NCBI RefSeq assembly: GCF_001440475.1 | Contig: NZ_LLYB01000134.1 | Coordinates: forward strand, 24,353 to 88,352 | DNA length: 64,000 bases | Direction of reading: 5' to 3' | Origin: Bradyrhizobium lablabi | Lineage (GTDB): Bacteria > Pseudomonadota > Alphaproteobacteria > Rhizobiales > Xanthobacteraceae | Part shown: one piece after another, positions 1 to 9,544 of the stretch | How positions within the stretch are numbered: the stretch's first letter is position 1 | Layout of the letters: each line of letters opens with the position of its first letter | Translations under genes and position numbers: made by a program | The notes under the pieces: model-generated | The model's input: only the letters and a program-made list of their open reading frames with translations | The model's database searches: none | Told to the model about the DNA's origin: nothing

Positions 1-147
1 TGCCAGATCAGGCATTCGCAAACCCGCGTAAGCAAGGTGCGAAAGACTATAGATCTCCCGCAACTCGTTCATCACCTTCAGGAGTTCAGTTGATTTGTGC
101 GCATGCGCAATCGCATCCAGAGCAGGCTCGATTCTCTTGCAGTCCAT
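1..147 (-). CDS. LuxR-family regulator, N-terminal fragment (cut by window edge)
   Basis: Forty-nine codons are open without a stop from an ATG at 147 to the window edge, read leftward. The ATG follows a good ribosome binding site (GAGGGTGGT). The peptide contains a helical stretch followed by HLAYAGLRMP, which resembles the start of the autoinducer-binding domain (PF03472) of LuxR-type quorum-sensing regulators. Family knowledge: such proteins bind acyl-homoserine lactones and carry a C-terminal helix-turn-helix. Neither the ligand pocket nor the DNA-binding domain lies in this window, so the class is inferred from a short segment. It could also be a LuxR solo, since no luxI-type synthase is visible here. 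Confidence 0.6.
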   Translation of the reverse strand, partial: MDCKRIEPALDAIAHAHKSTELLKVMNELREIYSLSHLAYAGLRMPDLA

Positions 148-612
148 ACCACCCTCGGCAAATTCGCTTACCGATACTTCCAGCAGGATCGATCAACTCA
201 AGTCGCGCATCGATCATTACAGGTGAAGTTGTGCGAGAATTCCATGCGACCTTATGTTGCGCAAGACCAAATCGTCTGCGCGAGCTTTCGGAAATGTCGA
301 AGGGCTGAGATTATTTGGAATGGCGCCGGCTGCGCGCGAATTCCCGCAAGAGCAATTTCATTTAGATTTCATTTACGATGGGCGATCGCGTAGCAGGTCA
401 ACAAACAACGAGCAGGCCAAGACAATCGGCACGCGCACGATAGAAAGCGCGCGTCAGCTCTTCAACAAGAGCTGACGCTTGTCAGGACAGTATCCGTTCA
501 GATGGCCGCGATGAGCTTGCCGCGTTTTGCATGGCAGCGTTGCGCAATCGCTTAGACGATTTGGTGCGCTGCGACTCAGCGATTGCGTTCCGCTTCGCCC
601 GCGAGACCTCGC
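148..612. other. Intergenic region, 465 bp
   Basis: Several short open frames overlap here, but none has a convincing ribosome binding site or a recognisable product. The GC content is lower than in the flanking genes. The part next to 147 should hold the promoter of the LuxR-type gene. The only clear structure is the perfect hairpin at 451-478. Confidence 0.5.
451..478 (-). terminator. Perfect 12-bp hairpin, possible terminator
   Basis: A GCGTCAGCTCTT arm, a CAAC loop and the exact complementary arm form a 12-bp perfect stem. It lies 135 bp downstream of the stop codon of the leftward DUF1993 gene, so it may end that transcript. There is no strong T-run on either side, so a factor-dependent terminator or a repeat-derived palindrome is equally possible. 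Confidence 0.35.
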
Positions 613-1137
613 TCAGCTTTTCTTCATCTTCATCCGCCCCATGAAATCCCGCTTGCCGAGCGGAACGCCGTTGGTGCGCAGGATGTCGTAGGCAGTCGTT
701 GCATGAAAATAGAAGTTCGGCAGCGAGAACGACATCAGGAAGCCCTCTGCCGTGAAGGGCAGCTTGTGTTCGCCGAGATGAAAGACGACGTCGCGGCCGC
801 CGAGCGCATTGACCGCCTCGGGCGTCCAGCCCTCCAGCGCCTCGCGGGTCTGCGTGACCAGCCCCTGCAATCCGGCATAGTCGTACGGCGTCCTGGATGC
901 AGGCGGACGGAATTCTCCGCTCTGCACGCCCTCGATGGCGCCGCGCGAATGCTGGGCGACGGAGATGATCTGGAAGCGCAACGGCAGCATGTCGGGTGCG
1001 AGCCGTGCCTCGACCATCGTTTCCGGATCGATATTGTTGTCACGAAAATGCTTGAGGCCGCGATCGAGGAAGCCGCCGACCGCACCCAAGGTTTGGAGAT
1101 AGTTCGCCACGGTGGCGTCATATAGTGTGAGAGCCAT
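613..1137 (-). CDS. DUF1993 family protein
   Basis: The 174-residue protein begins MALTLYDATV and matches the DUF1993 family, which belongs to the DinB/YfiT-like four-helix group of small proteins. The biochemical role is not established. The start at 1137 is chosen because GGAG lies eight bases upstream; an ATG two codons earlier is too close to that site. Conserved-looking segments are SVAQHSRGAIEG near the middle and SLPNFYFHATTAYDILR near the C terminus, whose histidines could bind metal as in DinB relatives (inference). It stands alone and is divergent from the broken membrane ORF on its right. Confidence 0.8.
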   Translation of the reverse strand: MALTLYDATVANYLQTLGAVGGFLDRGLKHFRDNNIDPETMVEARLAPDMLPLRFQIISVAQHSRGAIEGVQSGEFRPPASRTPYDYAGLQGLVTQTREALEGWTPEAVNALGGRDVVFHLGEHKLPFTAEGFLMSFSLPNFYFHATTAYDILRTNGVPLGKRDFMGRMKMKKS

Positions 1138-1260
1138 GTCCATTTCTCCCTGCGTAATTTTCTTCTCTTTCCGTCTAATGTCATAGCCGAAACTTGCCGG
1201 CTTGCAATCATCGACCGCCGGCGGATTGACGATCCTTCCCGTGCTCAACCGTTGTTCGCA

Positions 1261-1692
1261 ATGGAGTTGACCATGACCATCGCCATCAGACGCGCCATCC
1301 TGCGCGCCAATGCGGCGTTTCTTCTCGCAGCATCAGCGGGCGGTTTTGCAAGCGACGTACGCGGAATTTTCCTTGGCCTCGGGCCGATCGCCCGCGTCGT
1401 GGCCGAGGCGCCCCATGCCGGAATCGGCTTCATCGAGGCCCATGGGCTTGCCTTCATCCTGGGTATCCTGATGTGACGAGCCGAGCCGTTACGTGGCTGG
1501 CATCTCGCCGCTGCGGCCATTCACGTGTTGCTTGGCACCGCCAATGTGATCTTCTGGCAGTTCTTCATCGCAGCCGACATGTTGATGGTGGGTTACGTGA
1601 CGACGGCACTGCATGGCCTCTTCGTCGTACTGCAGATATCGGCTGCCGTCGCGGCGGGCCGCCGGACCTCCGTGCCAGTTCGATTTCCCTGA
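1261..1692 (+). pseudogene. Small membrane protein gene with an in-frame TGA
   Basis: The first 71 codons from the ATG at 1261 (or the ATG at 1273) run to a TGA at 1474-1476. The same reading frame then continues, with no shift, for another 71 codons to a TGA at 1690-1692. The downstream part reads GWHLAAAAIHVLLGTANVIF and continues with hydrophobic helices typical of a small membrane protein, so both halves look like one gene. A single change of TGG (Trp) to TGA would explain the break. The full product would be about 143 residues with roughly four membrane segments. I do not recognise the family. A sequencing error cannot be excluded. Confidence 0.6.
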
Positions 1693-1715
1693 GGCAACGA
1701 TCGTGGAGACGGATC

Positions 1716-2231
1716 ATGACCCCTGACCAGAAAACCGTTGCAATCGGCGCCGGCACCGGCGTGCTGACGATGATCGCCGCGATGGCCGGCATCTCACAAC
1801 TCTGGGCTGACACGTCGTTGCCGACCGATGTCGCCGGCCGACTTGCCTATACGCTAAAGGCGAACGCGCTTGCGGCGATACCGCTCCTCGTCGGCACCAT
1901 CACCGTCGGAAACAACCGCTTTCTCAGCGAAGCGATCGACCCGACGCTGCAGAAGGAGGACCAGGCGACACTCATCAACGGACGCGTGCTCGACAATACG
2001 CTGCAGCAATATGTGCTGTTCGTGGTCGGCACATTGGCCCTGAGCGTCAGCCTGGCGCCGGCCAACATGCCAGTCATCGCGGCGGCAACCATCGTCTTCA
2101 TCGTCGCCCGGTTTGCGTTCTGGATCGGCTACCGGATCCATCCGCTCTATCGGGCGTTCGGGATGGCGGCCACGATGTATCTGAACATCGGGATTCTCGC
2201 CTGGGCGGGCTGGAAGATGGTCGTGGCGTGA
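1716..2231 (+). CDS. MAPEG family membrane protein
   Basis: The 171-residue protein has about four hydrophobic segments and the MAPEG-like signature ANALAAIPLLVGT, NNRFL and LDNTLQQYVLF, followed by RIHPLYRAFGMA near the C terminus. MAPEG proteins (membrane-associated proteins in eicosanoid and glutathione metabolism) are trimeric membrane enzymes, often glutathione transferases; the bacterial substrates are mostly unknown. The start at 1716 follows GGAG at a usual distance. It begins 24 bases after the broken membrane ORF and may share its transcript. Confidence 0.8.
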   Translation: MTPDQKTVAIGAGTGVLTMIAAMAGISQLWADTSLPTDVAGRLAYTLKANALAAIPLLVGTITVGNNRFLSEAIDPTLQKEDQATLINGRVLDNTLQQYVLFVVGTLALSVSLAPANMPVIAAATIVFIVARFAFWIGYRIHPLYRAFGMAATMYLNIGILAWAGWKMVVA

Positions 2232-2234
2232 CGC

Positions 2235-2735
2235 CTAGCTCGGTTTTTTCGGCGTCGATTCAGCCGCGAGCAGGCGCTCCAGCCTCGCCTCTTCTTCTTC
2301 CGACAACTTCAGTTGCGCGGGATCGGCCGCGCTGCCGGCGCTTGAGCGGCGGCGGCTGTAGAACCACAGCGCCAGGCCGCCGCCGATCAAAGCCAGCGGC
2401 GGCAACAGCCAGAGCAGCAGCGTATGCGGCGTGAAGCGCGGCTTCAGCAGAACGAATTCACCGTAGCGGGCTACCAGAAAATCGATCACCTGGCTGTCGT
2501 TGTCGCCGCCCGCGATGCGCTCGCGCACCAGAAGCCGCAGGTCGCGCGCCAGCGGCGCATCGGAATCGTCAATCGACTGGTTCTGGCACACCATGCAGCG
2601 CAGCTCGCGCGACAGGTTGCGCGCACGCGCTTCCTTGGCAGGGTCGGCCATGATCTCGTCGGGCTGCACGGCGTAGGCCGCCGGCGCGGCTGACATCACC
2701 GCGGCGGCAAGTACGTATGCGAGGAGGCGCTTCAC
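2235..2735 (-). CDS. ccmH: Cytochrome c maturation protein CcmH (CycL)
   Basis: CcmH is a membrane-anchored periplasmic thiol protein that works with CcmF to reduce apocytochrome c and present its CXXCH site for haem ligation. The 166-residue product starts at a GTG (2735), four bases after the ccmF stop. It has a signal peptide (1-22), the defining LRCMVCQN motif with redox cysteines at 47 and 50, and a membrane helix near 105-127. The tail is charged. It is the last gene of the ccmI-E-F-H run and is translationally close-coupled to ccmF. A degP-type protease gene, which I remember following cycHJKL in other rhizobia, is absent here. Confidence 0.95.
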   Translation of the reverse strand: MKRLLAYVLAAAVMSAAPAAYAVQPDEIMADPAKEARARNLSRELRCMVCQNQSIDDSDAPLARDLRLLVRERIAGGDNDSQVIDFLVARYGEFVLLKPRFTPHTLLLWLLPPLALIGGGLALWFYSRRRSSAGSAADPAQLKLSEEEEARLERLLAAESTPKKPS

Positions 2736-2739
2736 CGCC

Positions 2740-4722
2740 CTACTCCGCCGGGGCCAGCGCACGGGCGGCCTTGGCCGGCTTCGGCGCGCCGACGCGCAGG
2801 CGGCGGTCGGACAGCGACAGCAGGCCACCGAACGCCATCAGGACAGGCCCCCACCAGATCAAAAGCACCAGCGGCTTGTGATAGATGCGCACCGCAATGG
2901 CGCCGTCGGCATTGGTGTCGCCGAGCGAGACATAGAGCTGGCTGGCGCCGCGGGTCAGCAGCGCGGCTTCGGTGGTCGAAGAGCCGCGCGTAGTGAAGTT
3001 GCGCTTCGACGGCGTCATCACCTGGAGCGTTTCGCCGTCGCGGCTGATGGTGAACTGCGCGATCATTTCGCGGAAATTCGGTCCCTGCCGCTGCGTGATG
3101 TCGTCGAGCTTCAACTGATAGCCGGCGACGGTTGCGACATCGCGCGGCTTCATGGTGCCGATATATTCGCTGTTCCAGGTGGTCTCGCAGACGATGCCGA
3201 TCAGGGCAACGCCGAGGCCCGCATGGGCGAATGCCGTGCCCCAGGTTGCCCGCGGCAAACCGCGCGCGCGGGCGATTGCGACTGCAAAGGGGGTGCGGAA
3301 CAGTCCCGTGCGCTCCGCGAGGTCGGTCAATGCGCCCGCGATGACGAAGACCGCAAGCCCGATCGCGAGCGGCGCGAGCGTAGCTCCGCCAAAAGTCCAT
3401 GCAAACAGCACCGCCACCGCGATCAAGGCCGCGATACCGGCCGCCATCAGCCGCTGCGCCGCGCCGATGAGGTCACCGCGCTTCCACGCCAGCAGCGGAC
3501 CGAACGGCACGGCCAGCAGCAGCGGCACGAATAGCGGCCCGAAAGTCAGGTTGAAGAACGGCGCCCCGACCGAGATCTTGTCGCCGGTCAGAACCTCCAG
3601 CGCCAGCGGATACAGCGTGCCGATGAAGACCGTCGCGCAGGCCGAGGTGAGAAAGAGATTGTTGAGCACCAGCGCGCCTTCGCGCGAAATCGGTGCGAAC
3701 AGCCCGCCCTGCTTCAACGCCGACGCGCGCCAAGCGTACAGCGAAAGACTGCCGCCGATGAAGAGGCAGAGGATCAAGAGGATGAACACGCCGCGCGCCG
3801 GGTCGGTCGCGAACGCGTGCACGGATGTCAGGACGCCCGAGCGGACGAGGAAGGTGCCGAGCAGCGACAGCGAGAAGGTCAGGATCGACAACAGGATGGT
3901 CCATACCTTCAGCGCGTTGCGCTTTTCCATCACGACCGCGGAATGCAATAGCGCGGTGCCGGCGAGCCACGGCATCAGCGAAGCGTTCTCGACCGGATCC
4001 CAGAACCACCAGCCGCCCCAGCCGAGTTCGTAATAGGCCCAGTACGAACCCATCGCGATGCCGAGCGTGAGAAAGATCCACGCCACCAGCGTCCACGGCC
4101 GCACCCACCGCGCCCAGGCTGCATCGATCCGGCCTTCGAGCAGGGCGGCGACGGCGAAGGAAAACGAGATCGAAAATCCGACATAGCCGAGATAGAGCAT
4201 CGGCGGATGCACGGCGAGACCGATGTCCTGCAGCACCGGATTGAGATCGCGGCCCTCGATCGGCGGGCGCGCGATACGCAGGAACGGATTCGAGGTGGCC
4301 AGGATGAACAGATAGAACGCGGCGGCAATCCAGCCCTGCACCGCCAGCACGTATGCCCGCAGCGACAGCGGCAGATTGTTGCCGAAGGCAGCGACCAGCC
4401 CGCCGAACAGCGCCAGAATCAACACCCACAGCAGCATCGATCCTTCGTGATTGCCCCACACGCCGGTGATCTTGTAGAGCAGCGGCTTCATCGAGTGCGA
4501 GTTCTCGAACACGTTGACGACAGAGAAATCCGAGACGACGTGCAGCATCGTCAGCGCCGCAAACGACGCACCCACGAACAGCAATTGCGCGAGCGCGGTG
4601 GAGCGCGCGACATTCATCAAGGCGTGATCGCCCCAGCGCGCGCCCAGGATCGGCACCGTGGACTGGATCAGCGCCAGTCCCAGCGCCAGCACCAGCGCGT
4701 AATGCCCGGCTTCCGCGATCAC
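2740..4722 (-). CDS. ccmF: Haem lyase CcmF (CycK)
   Basis: CcmF is the large integral membrane component of the system I haem lyase that joins haem from holo-CcmE to apocytochrome c in the periplasm. The 660-residue protein has many hydrophobic helices and the haem-handling tryptophan-rich WWD motif [13 protein letters not shown] at about residues 230-245. Histidines in conserved loops are present, for example in [10 protein letters not shown]. The start is a GTG that overlaps the ccmE stop (GTGA), indicating translational coupling. Length is normal for the family. Confidence 0.97.
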   Translation of the reverse strand: MIAEAGHYALVLALGLALIQSTVPILGARWGDHALMNVARSTALAQLLFVGASFAALTMLHVVSDFSVVNVFENSHSMKPLLYKITGVWGNHEGSMLLWVLILALFGGLVAAFGNNLPLSLRAYVLAVQGWIAAAFYLFILATSNPFLRIARPPIEGRDLNPVLQDIGLAVHPPMLYLGYVGFSISFSFAVAALLEGRIDAAWARWVRPWTLVAWIFLTLGIAMGSYWAYYELGWGGWWFWDPVENASLMPWLAGTALLHSAVVMEKRNALKVWTILLSILTFSLSLLGTFLVRSGVLTSVHAFATDPARGVFILLILCLFIGGSLSLYAWRASALKQGGLFAPISREGALVLNNLFLTSACATVFIGTLYPLALEVLTGDKISVGAPFFNLTFGPLFVPLLLAVPFGPLLAWKRGDLIGAAQRLMAAGIAALIAVAVLFAWTFGGATLAPLAIGLAVFVIAGALTDLAERTGLFRTPFAVAIARARGLPRATWGTAFAHAGLGVALIGIVCETTWNSEYIGTMKPRDVATVAGYQLKLDDITQRQGPNFREMIAQFTISRDGETLQVMTPSKRNFTTRGSSTTEAALLTRGASQLYVSLGDTNADGAIAVRIYHKPLVLLIWWGPVLMAFGGLLSLSDRRLRVGAPKPAKAARALAPAE

Positions 4723-5210
4723 TTCGAGGCCCCCTGAACCGGCGCAGACGCGGCCGTGGCGGCGGGCTTGGCGCCGTAATCGTCCTTCCAGTGCCCCTGC
4801 TTCTTCAGCGCGTCGGCGACATCCTTGGGCATGTAGGTCTCGTCATGTTTTGCGAGAACGGTATCGGCCTTGAACACGCCTGACGCATCGAGCGCGCCTT
4901 CGGCGACGACACCCTGCCCTTCGCGGAACAGGTCCGGCAAGATCCCCTTGTAGGCAACCGGCAGCGTGGCGCTGCCGTCGGCGACGGAAAAGTTCACGGC
5001 GAGATTGTCGCCCTTCACCAGCGAGCCCGGCTGGACCAGGCCGCCAAGACGGAACCGCTTGCCCGCCGGGATCTGTTTCTCCGCCGCCATCGTCGGCGTG
5101 GAGAAGAACACGATGGAATCGCGCATGGCGTTCAGCACCAGCGCCGCCGCGATCGCGAGCACCGCGAGCGAACCGCCGATCATGGTCAAACGCCGTTGCT
5201 TGCGCGTCAT
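4719..5210 (-). CDS. ccmE: Periplasmic haem chaperone CcmE (CycJ)
   Basis: CcmE covalently binds haem and carries it to the CcmF/H lyase. The 163-residue product begins MTRKQRRL at an ATG (5210) after GAGGATAGAA. It has one N-terminal membrane anchor (about 9-28), then the OB-fold domain. The haem-attaching histidine is seen at H122 in LAKHDETY, with the conserved tyrosine four residues later. The C-terminal tail is Ala/Pro rich. It lies 40 bases after ccmI, and its stop overlaps the ccmF start. Confidence 0.97.
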   Translation of the reverse strand: MTRKQRRLTMIGGSLAVLAIAAALVLNAMRDSIVFFSTPTMAAEKQIPAGKRFRLGGLVQPGSLVKGDNLAVNFSVADGSATLPVAYKGILPDLFREGQGVVAEGALDASGVFKADTVLAKHDETYMPKDVADALKKQGHWKDDYGAKPAATAASAPVQGASK

Positions 5211-5250
5211 TTCTATCCTCTGTCTTCCCTTGCGCGTCCCGCCACCCTGC

Positions 5251-6354
5251 TCATCCATCAAGCCCTAGATTCTTCAGGCCCGTATTGAGCTGGCGCAAGC
5301 GTTCCGCATCGCCCGCGACCGCCTGCCGCGCCTCTGCGACCGCGCTCGTCGCCTTGTCGCGCTCGCCCATCACCAGATAGGCCCGCACCAGCCGTAACCA
5401 TCCCTCGACATCTTCGCCGTTCTGCTTCAGCCGGGTCGCGAGCCGATCGACCATGCCACGGATCATCGCGCCGCGGTCATCTTCATTCATGTCCTTGGCG
5501 GCGGCCATCGCATCGTTGGAGAGCGCGGGAACGGTAGATCCGCCGACCCGGGCCAACGCCGCCTGGATCAGTGGACGCCATGGCGCGTCGGCGGGCGACT
5601 TGGCGAGCATGCCCTGCCAGATCGCGGCGGCATCGGCCTGACGGCCATCCTGCTCTGCGGCGAGCCCGAGGAAATAATTGGCCTTAGGGTCATCGGCGTT
5701 TTGCGCCACGGCGCGTTCGAATTCGGCCTTGGCCTCCGCCGTGACGACGCCACCGGCGGCACCCGCAAGCGCCTCGCCGAGATCGGAGCGGCGCTCGGCG
5801 CTGTCCCCGGCATGGGTGATGGAGTTGCGATAGGCACGAACCGCGTCATCGTAACGGCCGAGCCGCGCCAGCACCGGCGCCAGCACGGTCCAGCCACGGC
5901 CGTCGGTCGGATTTTTCTCCAGATGCGCCTCGACCTGCGCCACCATGTTTTCGAGCGGCTGGCTGGCATCCGCGGTGCGGGTGCGCTCGGCGAGCGGAAA
6001 ATCGCCGAGCCGCGGCGATCCGACCGCGAGGTAGAACGTCACCGCCGCGATCGGCAGCCCCACCAGCGCCAGGATGGCCGAGCCACGGCGCAGGCCAAGG
6101 TTGGCGCGCGCCGGCAGGCCGGGCTCTCCGTCCGCGGCGGCGAGCAGGCGGCGGCCGATTTCGACACGCGCGGCCTCGGCCTCGGACACGCCGATCAGAC
6201 CCGCTGCAACATCGCGATCGATTTCGGCGAGCTGATCCCTGTAGACCGCCGCCTCGCTGCCGCCCCCTTGCGCAGAAGAGCCGCGGCTCAACGGCCAGAG
6301 CACGGCGAAGATCGCCGCGACCGTCATCAGCGCGAACACAAACCACAGTGTCAT
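5251..6354 (-). CDS. ccmI: Cytochrome c biogenesis protein CcmI (CycH)
   Basis: CcmI is an apocytochrome c chaperone with an N-terminal two-helix membrane part and a periplasmic TPR domain. The 367-residue product begins [12 protein letters not shown] at an ATG (6354); the codon before it is a TTG and less likely. The first hydrophobic helix covers residues 2-21. The sequence [11 protein letters not shown] typical of CcmI follows, a second helix lies near 95-113, and TPR-like repeats such as [23 protein letters not shown] and [14 protein letters not shown] make up the rest. It is the first gene of the ccmI-E-F-H transcript. Confidence 0.93.
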   Translation of the reverse strand: MTLWFVFALMTVAAIFAVLWPLSRGSSAQGGGSEAAVYRDQLAEIDRDVAAGLIGVSEAEAARVEIGRRLLAAADGEPGLPARANLGLRRGSAILALVGLPIAAVTFYLAVGSPRLGDFPLAERTRTADASQPLENMVAQVEAHLEKNPTDGRGWTVLAPVLARLGRYDDAVRAYRNSITHAGDSAERRSDLGEALAGAAGGVVTAEAKAEFERAVAQNADDPKANYFLGLAAEQDGRQADAAAIWQGMLAKSPADAPWRPLIQAALARVGGSTVPALSNDAMAAAKDMNEDDRGAMIRGMVDRLATRLKQNGEDVEGWLRLVRAYLVMGERDKATSAVAEARQAVAGDAERLRQLNTGLKNLGLDG

Positions 6355-6502
6355 CAAGCGGTTCCCGGGCGGAGCGGCGCATCCAGGCGAGCGCCGATGC
6401 GCCGCTTTACACCACCGGCGGCAAGCCCGGCAATTGACAATTGCTTCAGGAAAACCGCCCGGACGGGAGGCGCCGGACGGGGGATTTTGCGGAATTGCAG
6501 GC

Positions 6503-7912
6503 CTACTCGGCCTTGGTCGCCTTGCGCTCGCCGGTCATGGCATTTTCGGCCGCCCGGTTCATCAGCGACGCATAGTCATGGCCGAACAGGATCTCGCAGA
6601 AGCGGATCGCCGCCTTGGCCTGCATCAGCCGGTAGGCACGCGCCTTGGTATCGCCGCCGCGCAGCGTCTGCACCAGGCTCTCGGTGGAATGCTCGACGTA
6701 ATGCTGCAGGTCGGAATAGGTCCGCAAGGTGACCTCGTTGATGGCGAGTTCGCTCGCATAGGTGCGGCACACCGCCACGAAGTCGATCAGCGCAGCGATA
6801 TCCTCGACCTCGGCGGCGTCGATCTTCGGCGCCGAGGCGATGTCCTTGTCGGCGCGCTGGCGCAGGATGCGGCGGACCCGGCCAGGTACGCTCTCGATTT
6901 CCGACTGCAGGGAATTGGAAATATCGGCACGGATCGACGTGAGCTGGCGACCCCACGCGGAATCGTTGCGCAGATCGAGCTCGGTGCGCAGGCCCCGCAC
7001 GCCGTCGTGCAGGATTTTCAGCTGGTCGCCGACATTATCGAAATGGCCGCGCCGGATATCCGTGCGCAGGCAGGCCGTGAGGAAGGAGAGATCGTGCAGC
7101 GCGATCGTGACAGCGATGCCATAGGGTGTGGCCGCCACGCGAATTTCATCGTCGGAAGCCGCCATCTTGATCGCGAGGCGAATGATCTGCCACGGCGCCG
7201 CCAGCCGCTGCATGATCAGCGACAGCGCGAACGGCAGCAATTGCGGCGTCTGCAACGAGGGCACGTTGAGCGCCGCCGTCACCATCTCGAGCTGGGAGGG
7301 CGTCAGCACCCTGATCTGGCCGGGAAGCTTGCCGCCGAGCGTATCGATCGCCTCACGTGCCCGCAGCACCGCGCCGATCGACAGCAGATCCTCGACGACG
7401 TTCGGCGGACCGATCCGGGAAAGCGTGCGCTGCCGGTCGTCGCCCTGCACCGGGGTTGCGACCTGGACAATCGCCTCGGCCGCGGCGAGCTGAAACTTGC
7501 GGGTGGCGGCTTCCAGACCGGCGGTCGAGCCGCTTTGCCTGATCGCGGCGAGCGCAGCCTCGAAAGCCGATGCCGCCTCGGGCGCGCCGTCGCGGCCGAG
7601 CCACTGCCAGACCGGCGTCAGCGAGGTGCGCCTGACCTGCCCGGCCCGCATCGGAAAGTTGCTCTCGATCAGAAACGGCTCGAGCGGACGGAACAACAGC
7701 CGTGCCGGGTCGTCGGTCCGCGGCCGCGCCTCGTCGTCGTCGTCCTCGGTTCCACGCACGACCTTGCGCAATTGCTCGAGCACAAAGTTGGCGACGGCAA
7801 CGTCCTCGCCGCGTTCGATGGCGCGTTCGAACTCGCGCATCAGCAGCGCCTGCGCCTGGGGCGGGAGCTGGGCGAGATATTCCCTCAGCCGCTCGGTGGA
7901 TGTCTGGCTCAT
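6503..7912 (-). CDS. Conserved hypothetical protein, 469 aa
   Basis: The product is a soluble, mostly helical protein without a signal peptide or membrane segment. It begins MSQTSTERLREYLAQLPPQA and has an acidic stretch EDDDDE near residue 57. I do not recognise a catalytic motif or a characterised family. I recall similar uncharacterised proteins of this length in Rhizobiales. It lies between feuPQ and the ccm genes on the same strand, 149 bases upstream of ccmI and 160 bases downstream of feuQ, so it is probably its own transcription unit. The ATG at 7912 is the first in a long open frame; codon use is like its neighbours. Confidence 0.75.
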   Translation of the reverse strand: MSQTSTERLREYLAQLPPQAQALLMREFERAIERGEDVAVANFVLEQLRKVVRGTEDDDDEARPRTDDPARLLFRPLEPFLIESNFPMRAGQVRRTSLTPVWQWLGRDGAPEAASAFEAALAAIRQSGSTAGLEAATRKFQLAAAEAIVQVATPVQGDDRQRTLSRIGPPNVVEDLLSIGAVLRAREAIDTLGGKLPGQIRVLTPSQLEMVTAALNVPSLQTPQLLPFALSLIMQRLAAPWQIIRLAIKMAASDDEIRVAATPYGIAVTIALHDLSFLTACLRTDIRRGHFDNVGDQLKILHDGVRGLRTELDLRNDSAWGRQLTSIRADISNSLQSEIESVPGRVRRILRQRADKDIASAPKIDAAEVEDIAALIDFVAVCRTYASELAINEVTLRTYSDLQHYVEHSTESLVQTLRGGDTKARAYRLMQAKAAIRFCEILFGHDYASLMNRAAENAMTGERKATKAE

Positions 7913-8072
7913 GCGCCCGGTGTGAATATGCGTGTGTCATGCGGACGGCAAAACGCGTCCGCTAACGATCTTAGAAGTGCGCGCGTTAAGAAGGCGTTTA
8001 GGAATAACGAAATCGCCTCCGGCGCGTTGCCGGATACCGCCCTCAACCCAAGGTCATCGCCAGACAGCGGCC

Positions 8073-9446
8073 TCAGATCCCCGGCAGCACCAGTTCCGCC
8101 CGCAGGCCGCCGATCGGCGCGTCGCCCAGGACAAGGCTGCCGCCATAGAGGCCGGCGAGATCGACCACGATCGAAAGCCCGAGCCCGGAGCCCGGCTTGG
8201 ATTCATCCAGCCGCTGGCCGCGCCGGGAGACCTGCGCGCGTTCGGCGGCGGACAGTCCGCGGCCATCGTCATCGACGATAATCCGCAGCCGCGGCCCGCT
8301 GCCGGCCGAGATCGGCGGCTCCGCGCGCACCTCGATGAAGACCTGCGAGGCCGCCCATTTGCAGGCATTATCGACCAGGTTGCCGGCCATCTCCTCGAGG
8401 TCCTGCCGCTCGCCACGGAACTTCGCTTGCGGATCGGCCTTCACCGCGATGGTGATGCCGCGATCGCGATGAATCTTTTCCATGGTCCGTCGCAGCGCCT
8501 CGATGGCGGGTGCGACCTCGGTGACGGTGCCGACGATGGTGACGCGCGCGGCGATGCGGGCGCGCTCGAGATGATGGGCGACCTGATCCCGCATCACATC
8601 GGCCTGCTCCAACACCTTGCTGGCAAAGGGATCTACCGCGTGGGCCGCGGCCTCGTTGACGATGACGGAGAGCGGCGTCTTGATGGCATGGGCGAGATTG
8701 CCGACATGGGTGCGCGCGCGTTCGACGATCTCCCGGTTGGCATCGATCAGCGCGTTGGTCTCGCGCGCCAGCGGCGCGATCTCGACAGGAAATTCGCCCT
8801 CCAGCCGTTCGGCGCGGCCGGAGCGGATGTCGGCAATCGATTCCGAAATCCGCTTGAGCGGCGCCAGTCCGAAACGGACCTGGAAGATCGTGGTGAGCAG
8901 CAGCACGATGCCGAGCGCTGCGAAGGTGCCGCCGAGGTAATAGTCGAAGGCGCGGATTTCGTCGAAAATCTCGGAGGCGTCGCCCGCCACGCTGACGAGA
9001 TACTTGCCGTCGGCGCCGAGATCGACCGGCCGCTCGACGACCCGCAAACTCTGGCCCTCGGGCCCGTCGATATAGCCGAGACGGATCCCGGCGGGGGTGA
9101 GATCCGCGCCGATATCCTCGAGCTTCGGCAGCTTCTTGTCCCACAGCGAACGCGACGCCTTCGACTCGGCCTTCTCGTCCGTGCGGACGATCTGCCAGTA
9201 CCAGCCGGACAGCGGCAGTTCGAACAGCGGCTCGCCGAGCGACTGGAACTGGTGGTCCGGCGGCTCGTCCGGGGTCGCGACTTCGGCGATCAGGGTGCGG
9301 AGATAGAGGTTGATGCGGCGGTCGAAGGCGCGCTCGGTCGCGTTGCGATAGACCGACGACAGGATCACGCCGGTTATGACCAGAATCACGACCACCCACG
9401 CGGTCGCCGACAGGAACAACCGCGTGGCGAGCGAGCTTCCGCGCAT
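8073..9446 (-). CDS. feuQ: Membrane sensor histidine kinase, FeuQ-like
   Basis: This is an inner-membrane sensor kinase partnered with the regulator just upstream. Counting from MRGSSLATRLF at 9446, there is a helix at about 9-31, a periplasmic domain of about 140 residues, a second helix near 170-190, a HAMP region, a HisKA motif with the phospho-acceptor in GNLAHAIKTP, and an ATPase domain with LVDNACKWA, DDDGRG and GSGLGLSIV. The frame stays open to an ATG at 9545 that overlaps the feuP stop, but the extra residues (9447-9545) read through an interspersed repeat, so the shorter start is preferred. Rhizobial FeuPQ responds to periplasmic conditions including cyclic glucan export (family knowledge); the signal here is unknown. 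Confidence 0.82.
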   Translation of the reverse strand: MRGSSLATRLFLSATAWVVVILVITGVILSSVYRNATERAFDRRINLYLRTLIAEVATPDEPPDHQFQSLGEPLFELPLSGWYWQIVRTDEKAESKASRSLWDKKLPKLEDIGADLTPAGIRLGYIDGPEGQSLRVVERPVDLGADGKYLVSVAGDASEIFDEIRAFDYYLGGTFAALGIVLLLTTIFQVRFGLAPLKRISESIADIRSGRAERLEGEFPVEIAPLARETNALIDANREIVERARTHVGNLAHAIKTPLSVIVNEAAAHAVDPFASKVLEQADVMRDQVAHHLERARIAARVTIVGTVTEVAPAIEALRRTMEKIHRDRGITIAVKADPQAKFRGERQDLEEMAGNLVDNACKWAASQVFIEVRAEPPISAGSGPRLRIIVDDDGRGLSAAERAQVSRRGQRLDESKPGSGLGLSIVVDLAGLYGGSLVLGDAPIGGLRAELVLPGI

Positions 9447-9544
9447 CAGATCAAGATCCCGAAGAGCATATCCCAAGGCTCCGATCCGGCGGATCGGGGC
9501 CTGCTTTCGGATAAGATCATGCTCGAATAAAAGAGCAAGGCTCA
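9447..9544. repeat. Copy of the gagcatgatc interspersed repeat between feuP and feuQ
   Basis: Read on the minus strand, this segment contains GAGCATGATC, then TTATCCGAAAGC and a GATCCGCCGGATC palindrome. It resembles the longer palindromic repeat at 38527-38630, which starts with the same ten bases. Translated in the feuQ frame it gives LFEHDLIRK, a peptide I associate with read-through of this repeat family rather than with real kinase N termini. Confidence 0.55.

Noticed and set aside
6434-8281. A 615-codon open frame on the plus strand over the hypothetical protein at 6503-7912
   Set aside because: Composition is typical of antisense frames (RRQ, DRRQRG repeats). The minus strand has a normal ATG and codon use.
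7932-9530. A 532-codon open frame on the plus strand opposite feuQ
   Set aside because: The opposite strand encodes a complete histidine kinase with all motifs.
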